DNA of 10,966 bases. It comes from an uncultured Arcobacter sp. (GTDB lineage: Bacteria; Campylobacterota; Campylobacteria; Campylobacterales; Arcobacteraceae). The translations under genes and the position numbers were made by a program. The stretch covers positions 1 to 10,966 of the forward strand of contig CALMBI010000030.1 of assembly GCA_937860115.1 (NCBI GenBank), given 5' to 3'. The notes below the pieces were generated by a model. The model searched no databases and had not been told where the DNA came from. It saw only the letters and a program-made list of their open reading frames with translations. This document shows positions 6,344-10,966 of the stretch, piece by piece. Positions within the stretch are counted from its first letter, which is position 1. Every line of letters starts with the position of its first letter.

Positions 6344-9205
6344 TCGTTTTACGGCAATATAAAAGATGGTGTAAAATATTTTAAAGAAGCAAGAGTCACA
6401 CATTATCTTATCAAGTCTCAAAATGAGAATTCTATAAACCTAATAGCAACAGTCAAAGGACAATATCAAAATAATTATAATCAAAAAATTCATATAACAA
6501 ATGAAAATAATAAAGTAAGAATTTCAGGAAATTGTAATTGCCCTGTGTCATACAACTGCAAACATGTTATGGCTGTTTGTCTTCAACTAGCTCATGATCA
6601 AAAAACGAAAGATCCCTTATATGAGATTAACAAATGGCTTGATATCACACTACGAACTACACAACACACTAGAAAAACTGAGAGGATCAATGAGGAGTAT
6701 TTTTTAATTTATAAAATATTTGAAAAACGAAATGTAGAGTACAGTGATATAGCTTTTTATAAAACAAAAATGCTCAAAAATGGCTCTCTTGGGAAAGGGA
6801 TCAAAATTGAGCTCCATAATCTAACTTATGGGCATAATCATTATGATATCAAATCAGCACTTGATAGTGAGATTTTAGAACTTTGTGGAGCTAGACTCAA
6901 CAAATATGGACACTACAGCGCAATGTTAGTTGGATCCCTTGGGTATCTTATTTTACAAAAACTAATTGAGTCAAAAAGATGTTTTTGTGATGATTCACTA
7001 GAACCCATTAAGATCTCAGATGAGATCAAATCTATCTCTTTTTGGTGGGAAAATATCAATTTAAATAGTTCTAAAATAGCCTCTAATCTCACTAAAAATC
7101 AACTCCTACTCAATACAGATCCACAAATGATTTTGGATTTTGAAACAAGACTTTTGTATCACACTGATAAAAAATATGATCAAAAACTCATATCTGCACT
7201 ACAAGAATCTCCACTATTTCCAACTGAAATCACCGAAAAACTCTACGAAAAACTTCATACCCACTGTGATACTCTACCACTCTCATTGCCCCACACGATA
7301 GAAAAAAAAGTGATCGATTCTACGCCTCAAGTGGTTTTAAAAATCTTCACTTATTTTGATGAAGATCGAAGATACTATATGGCCAGCCTCTATTTTGATT
7401 ATGAGGGAGAAATTTTAGCTCACCATCTTTTAGGTGAAAAATCGAGCTTTATCAAAAATAAGATTGCAATTGAGATAATAAGAGATCTTCCTTTTGAAGA
7501 GAGTGCTAAAATGAAGATGATAGAGTTTGGCTTTGAGCTTTTTATAGAGAAATTTGTAGGGTTTGCTGCACCCCTTTTCGTATGGGAAGAGTTTTTAGAT
7601 CTCCATACAAAAGAGCTAGAAAATGAGGGTTGGAAGATAGAGTTTGACCAATCGTTTCACCTACAATTTATCAAAGATTATGAGATCGAAATGGAGAGTT
7701 CTCAAGATGAAAGTAATGACTGGTTCTCTTTGACATTTGAGCTTAAAATTGGAGGAGTATCAAGACCACTTGCTCCACTTCTAGCACCACTTTTAGAGCA
7801 ATATGATAGCTTTGAAGAGATCCCACATAGTATCAATCTAGAGATTGAACCAGATAGATATGCCAATGTACAAAAGGAGGAGTTTGCTTCTATTATCAAG
7901 ACAATCTTTGAGCTTTTTGATAAGCAAGATGAGGATGGTGTACTTAAAATCGCTCCGTATGATGCTCATCTTTTAGATTTGGATGAGGATATTATCTGGA
8001 AAAGAGAAAAAGAGCTCAAAGAGTTATCAAAAAAACTCAAAAATTTTGAAGGTATCAAAGAGGTGATCCCTCCTAAAGAGCTTAATGCAACTTTACAAGA
8101 ATATCAACAATTTGGACTTAATTGGCTTGGATTTTTGGATGAGTTTAATTTTTGTGGAATCTTAGCTGATGATATGGGGCTTGGAAAAACTTTACAAACC
8201 TTAGCCCATATTGCCAAACTAAAAGAGGATGAGAAACTAAGTTCACCTACTTTGATCATTATGCCAACTTCACTTGTTGCAAACTGGAAAAATGAGGTTA
8301 AAAAATTTACACCAAATCTTAGTTTTTTGGCACTTCATGGCAATGAACGATTTGATCACTTTGAAACAATTGGAGAGTATGATCTCATCTTTACAACCTA
8401 TACACTGATCACAAGAGATTTTGATGAGTTAGAAAAATACCATTTTGAGTATATTATCCTTGATGAAGCACAAAAAATCAAAAATCCAAAAACAAAAGTA
8501 GCGATGTTAATCAAACAACTCAAAAGTAAAAAAAGACTAGCGCTAAGTGGTACCCCTATCGAAAATCATCTAGGAGAACTTTGGTCAATCTTTAGCTTTT
8601 TGATGCCTGGATTTTTAGATACTGCTAGTGCTTTTAGAAATATTTTTCAAATACCGATCGAAAAAGAGCATAATAAAGAAAGAAATGAACTCCTTAATCG
8701 TAAAATCAAACCATTTATCTTACGACGAACAAAAGAGGATGTTGTTTTAGAATTGCCAGAAAAAACAGAGATCATCAAATACACATCTTTTGAACCAAAA
8801 CAAGCCAAGCTCTATGAAACAATCCGAGTCACAATGGAGCAAAAAGTAAAAGAAGTAATCTCTAAAAAAGGGCTAAATAGATCCCGTATCACTATTTTAG
8901 ATGCACTATTAAAACTACGACAAGTGTGTTGTGATCCATCATTATTAAAACTCAAAGAAGCTCAAAAAGTAAAAGATTCTGCAAAAGTAGAACTCTTTAT
9001 GGATCTTATCGAGGAGCTTTTAGAGGAGAAAAGAAAAATCTTAGTCTTTTCACAATTTACATCTATGCTTGAGATCATTATGAAAAAACTTTTTGAAAAA
9101 GAGATCAAATTTTCAATCCTAACAGGTTCTACAACCAATAGAGAAGCAGCAATTGAAGAGTTTACAAGTGGAAGAGCTGATATATTTTTAATTAGTCTCA
9201 AAGCT

Positions 9206-9213
9206 GGTGTGTT
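9206..9213 (+). other. Inferred one-base deletion in helicase motif V of the SNF2 gene
   Basis: The sequence reads GGTGTGTT where family motif V (AGGVGLNL) predicts GGTGGTGTT. Adding one G restores KAGGVGLNLVEANTVIHYD and the rest of the protein through RQATDRAYRIGQ to the TAA at 9484-9486. Confidence 0.85.
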
Positions 9214-9488
9214 GGGCTCAATCTTGTAGAAGCTAATACTGTAATCCACTATGATCCTTGGTGGAATCCTGCTGTTGAGAGACAAGCTACCGATAGGGCT
9301 TATCGTATAGGACAAACAAAAGCTGTTTTTGTTTATAAGCTTATTGTGGAAAATAGTATCGAACAAAAGATTTTAGAACTCCAAAATAAAAAACAAGCGA
9401 TCCAAAATGGAATTTTTGGGGAAAATACAGAAGATGATAAACTTTTTAGTGGAGATGATCTAGTAGAGTTATTACGATTGAAATAAAA

Positions 9489-9520
9489 AAATAGAAGAAA
9501 AAAATTTTTTTCTTCTATTT
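9489..9520. terminator. Perfect 16-bp inverted repeat, likely bidirectional terminator
   Basis: AAATAGAAGAAAAAAA at 9489-9504 is followed directly by its exact reverse complement at 9505-9520. It lies 2 bases after the SNF2 stop and 7 bases before the leuC stop, between convergent genes. The arms are A/T-rich with only two G-C pairs, and the T-run lies inside the stem, so the 5' A-run pairs with the 3' T-run as in compact bidirectional terminators. The effective hairpin would open to a loop of A/T at the centre. Confidence 0.6.
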
Positions 9521-9527
9521 ATATCTG

Positions 9528-10808
9528 TTAAATAGTAGTTGGATCTGTAATATATCCGCTAATTGCACTTGCAGCTGCCACTGCACTATTACTTAGATAG
9601 ACTTTTGAGCTTCTACTTCCCATTCGTCCAACGAAGTTTCTATTTGTTGTAGAGATACACACCTCTCCATCACCTAAAATCCCCATATATCCACCAAGAC
9701 AAGCTCCACAAGTTGGATTTGATACAACCGCACCTGCATCAACTAAAGTATCGATATATCCTAATTTTGTCGCTTCTCTTAATATCTTTTGAGTTCCTGG
9801 AGTTACTATCATCCTTACATGACTTGCAACTTTTTTCCCTTCCAAAAGCTCAGCAGCAACTTTTAAGTCACTAAGTCTTCCGTTTGTACAACTTCCAATA
9901 AATACTTGGTCAACTTTGATATTATCTTTTACTGCTTGACTCATAGAGTGTCCATTTTCTGGTAAAAATGGGTAAGCAATAACTGGCTCAAGATTTGCTA
10001 CATCGATTTCAAGAACTTGACAATATGTTGCATCATCATCGCTATAATGGATTTTTGGCTCACTTCTAAGCCCACCATTTGCTTCTTTTCTTTGTTCTAG
10101 AAACTCTTTTGTAATCTCATCATAAGCTACTATTCCAGATTTTGCTCCAGCTTCAATAGCCATATTACAAAGTGCAAATCTATCATCCATTGTTAAATAA
10201 GGGATTGTATCACCTGTAAATTCTAATGTTTTATATAAAGCTCCATCAACACCAATCATTCTAATGATTTCTAAAATTAAATCTTTCCCTGTAACAAACT
10301 CTTTTGGCTTTCCACTAAATACAACTTTAATAGATTCAGGAACTTTAAACCAGTTTCCACCAGTTACCATTGCAAATGCTAAATCTGTACTTCCCATACC
10401 TGTAGAAAATGCCCCTAAAGCTCCATGTGTACAAGTATGACTATCCGCTCCGATGATTACATCACCAGGTAATACTAGCCCTTTTTCAGGTAAAAGTGCG
10501 TGTTCAATCCCCATATCTTTTTCATCAAAAAAGTTTTTAAGATTGTGTTTTACTGCAAAATCTCTTGAAATTCTTGCTTGATTTGCTGAAGCTATATCTT
10601 TTGCTGGAATAAAGTGGTCAAGTACGATACAAAACCCATCAGGATTTGCTAGTTTTGTCGCTCCACTCTCTTCAAAAGCATGAATAGAGATAGGAGTTGT
10701 GATATCGTTTCCTATGACCATATCTATTGGACTTCTTACGATTTGTCCTGCATAGACTTTTTCTCCAACATGTTCACTAAAAATTTTTTCTGTTATTGTT
10801 TGACCCAT
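9528..10808 (-). CDS. leuC: 3-isopropylmalate dehydratase large subunit
   Basis: With the small subunit LeuD it isomerises 2-isopropylmalate to 3-isopropylmalate in leucine synthesis (cytoplasm). It is an aconitase-family [4Fe-4S] enzyme. The three cluster cysteines are present: Cys307 in GSCTNGR, and Cys367 and Cys370 in PTCGACLGG. Other family signatures are LDHFIPA, GADSHTCTHGALGAFSTGMGSTD, and the C-terminal TTNRNFVGRMGS. At 426 residues it is the shorter LeuC type shared with archaea and many Campylobacterota, so homoaconitase or dimethylmalate dehydratase activity cannot be excluded by sequence alone. The ATG at 10808 has AGAG 5 bases upstream and TATAAT 42 bases upstream. leuD and leuB are not in this window. 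The gene is followed by the shared terminator-like palindrome and appears transcribed alone, unless the gene ending at 10868 reads through. Confidence 0.93.
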   Translation of the reverse strand: MGQTITEKIFSEHVGEKVYAGQIVRSPIDMVIGNDITTPISIHAFEESGATKLANPDGFCIVLDHFIPAKDIASANQARISRDFAVKHNLKNFFDEKDMGIEHALLPEKGLVLPGDVIIGADSHTCTHGALGAFSTGMGSTDLAFAMVTGGNWFKVPESIKVVFSGKPKEFVTGKDLILEIIRMIGVDGALYKTLEFTGDTIPYLTMDDRFALCNMAIEAGAKSGIVAYDEITKEFLEQRKEANGGLRSEPKIHYSDDDATYCQVLEIDVANLEPVIAYPFLPENGHSMSQAVKDNIKVDQVFIGSCTNGRLSDLKVAAELLEGKKVASHVRMIVTPGTQKILREATKLGYIDTLVDAGAVVSNPTCGACLGGYMGILGDGEVCISTTNRNFVGRMGSRSSKVYLSNSAVAAASAISGYITDPTTI

Positions 10809-10850
10809 ATTTTCTCTTTTTGTTTAATTTATTTTTCTTGAATTTCGCGG

Positions 10851-10856
10851 ATTATA
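10851..10856 (-). promoter_or_regulatory. TATAAT -10 box of leuC
   Basis: A perfect TATAAT on the minus strand lies 42 bases before the leuC ATG and 11 bases past the stop of the preceding gene. It suggests leuC has its own promoter. The sequence after it closely resembles that after the thiC box. Confidence 0.5.
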
Positions 10857-10867
10857 TCAAATCTTAC

Positions 10868-10966
10868 CTAAATCACTTTTTTAATGATATCTGCAATCCG
10901 AAAACTGTTGGCATAAATAGTATAAGTATAAGGGATACTTCCTCCTGTTGGCATAAAACTTCCATC
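10868..10966 (-). CDS. C-terminal end of an unidentified protein (partial)
   Basis: On the minus strand an open frame enters from the right edge and runs 32 codons to TAG at 10870-10868. It begins DGSFMPTGGSIPYTYTIY and ends ADIIKKVI. The composition (Gly/Ser/Pro/Tyr then a charged amphipathic tail) looks like a real protein end, and the stop lies 59 bases upstream of leuC on the same strand, a normal gene gap. I do not recognise the family. Confidence 0.5.
   Translation of the reverse strand, partial: DGSFMPTGGSIPYTYTIYANSFRIADIIKKVI

Larger units (their letters stand above)
6322..9486 (+). pseudogene. SWIM zinc-finger SNF2-family helicase-like ATPase, reading frame broken twice
   Basis: A Swi2/Snf2-type superfamily 2 DNA translocase of the bacterial SWIM-SNF2 kind; the cellular role is not established. 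Repaired length is about 1054 residues. An N-terminal SWIM zinc finger (CXCX5CXH at repaired residues Cys71, Cys73, Cys79, His81) is followed by a long bacterial SNF2-associated region. The SNF2 ATPase lobe then has ADDMGLGKT (motif I, about 616-624), MPTSLVANW (Ia), DEAQ (II, about 713) and SGTPIENHLGELWS (III, about 742). The C-terminal helicase lobe has KILVFSQFTSMLE (IV), SLKAGGVGLNL (V) and RQATDRAYRIGQ (VI). One continuous frame covers 6326-9229. Its first standard start, GTG 6545, falls inside the zinc finger and would lose two ligands. The only good upstream start, ATG 6322, is one frame away. At 9206-9213 one base appears missing, ending the frame at 9229, while the rest of motif V, motif VI and the tail continue in another frame to 9486. 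This is either a recent pseudogene or carries two sequencing errors. Confidence 0.85.

Noticed and set aside
6322..6384. Independent small peptide of 20 codons starting at ATG 6322
   Set aside because: The downstream frame needs an N-terminus and this ATG supplies it after one base correction; a leader peptide is less likely.
9191..9229. Programmed -1 frameshifting as the explanation for the second SNF2 break
   Set aside because: No slippery X XXY YYZ heptamer or downstream pseudoknot is visible, and the break lies inside a conserved motif rather than between domains.
8962..9366. 134-codon minus-strand open frame crossing the second SNF2 break
   Set aside because: It is antisense to the conserved helicase motifs IV-VI, its residues look like reversed SNF2 coding sequence, and it has no family motif or ribosome binding site.
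10905..10957. Direct repeat CTGTTGGCATAAA at 10905-10917 and 10945-10957
   Set aside because: Both copies lie inside or at the end of a coding frame, read in different phases, and there are only two; not a repeat array.

Overview
The window is an AT-rich bacterial chromosome segment with ordinary, tightly packed housekeeping genes. Gene content and protein style (a short ThiC, PBP2 preceded by a small membrane protein, Aat with MobA, a LeuC of about 426 residues, T-rich promoters with clear TATAAT boxes and no clear -35) suggest a Campylobacterota (epsilonproteobacterial) genome, perhaps a free-living sulfur-metabolising relative of Sulfurimonas or Arcobacter. That placement is inference from protein style, not a database match.

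Layout from left to right. (1) Minus strand: a possible 5' fragment of an unknown gene (1-27), then a YeeE/YedE-family sulfur-compound transporter (40-1113), then thiC (1244-2587). A strong intrinsic terminator lies between thiC and the transporter. (2) Plus strand: a small polytopic membrane protein in the mreD position (2728-3171) overlaps the PBP2 gene mrdA (3168-4952) by 4 bp. (3) Minus strand: mobA overlaps aat by 4 bp (6220 down to 4977). (4) Plus strand: a SWIM-SNF2 family helicase-like ATPase gene (6322-9486) whose reading frame is broken twice, once near the 5' end and once inside the C-terminal helicase lobe. (5) Minus strand: leuC (9528-10808) and, at the right edge, the last 32 codons of an unidentified gene (10868-10966). 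A perfect 16-bp inverted repeat separates the convergent SNF2 and leuC genes.

How the genes work together: the mreD-like gene and mrdA form a cell-elongation/peptidoglycan unit. thiC (thiamine pyrimidine), mobA (molybdenum cofactor), leuC (leucine synthesis) and the sulfur transporter are independent metabolic functions. aat belongs to the N-degron pathway. No mobile element, tRNA, rRNA, CRISPR array or defence island is visible.

I did not find an undescribed system. The points most worth a second look are the doubly frameshifted SNF2 gene, the divergent MreD-like protein, a promoter architecture at mobA that predicts a leaderless transcript, and an initially transcribed sequence shared by the thiC and leuC promoters.
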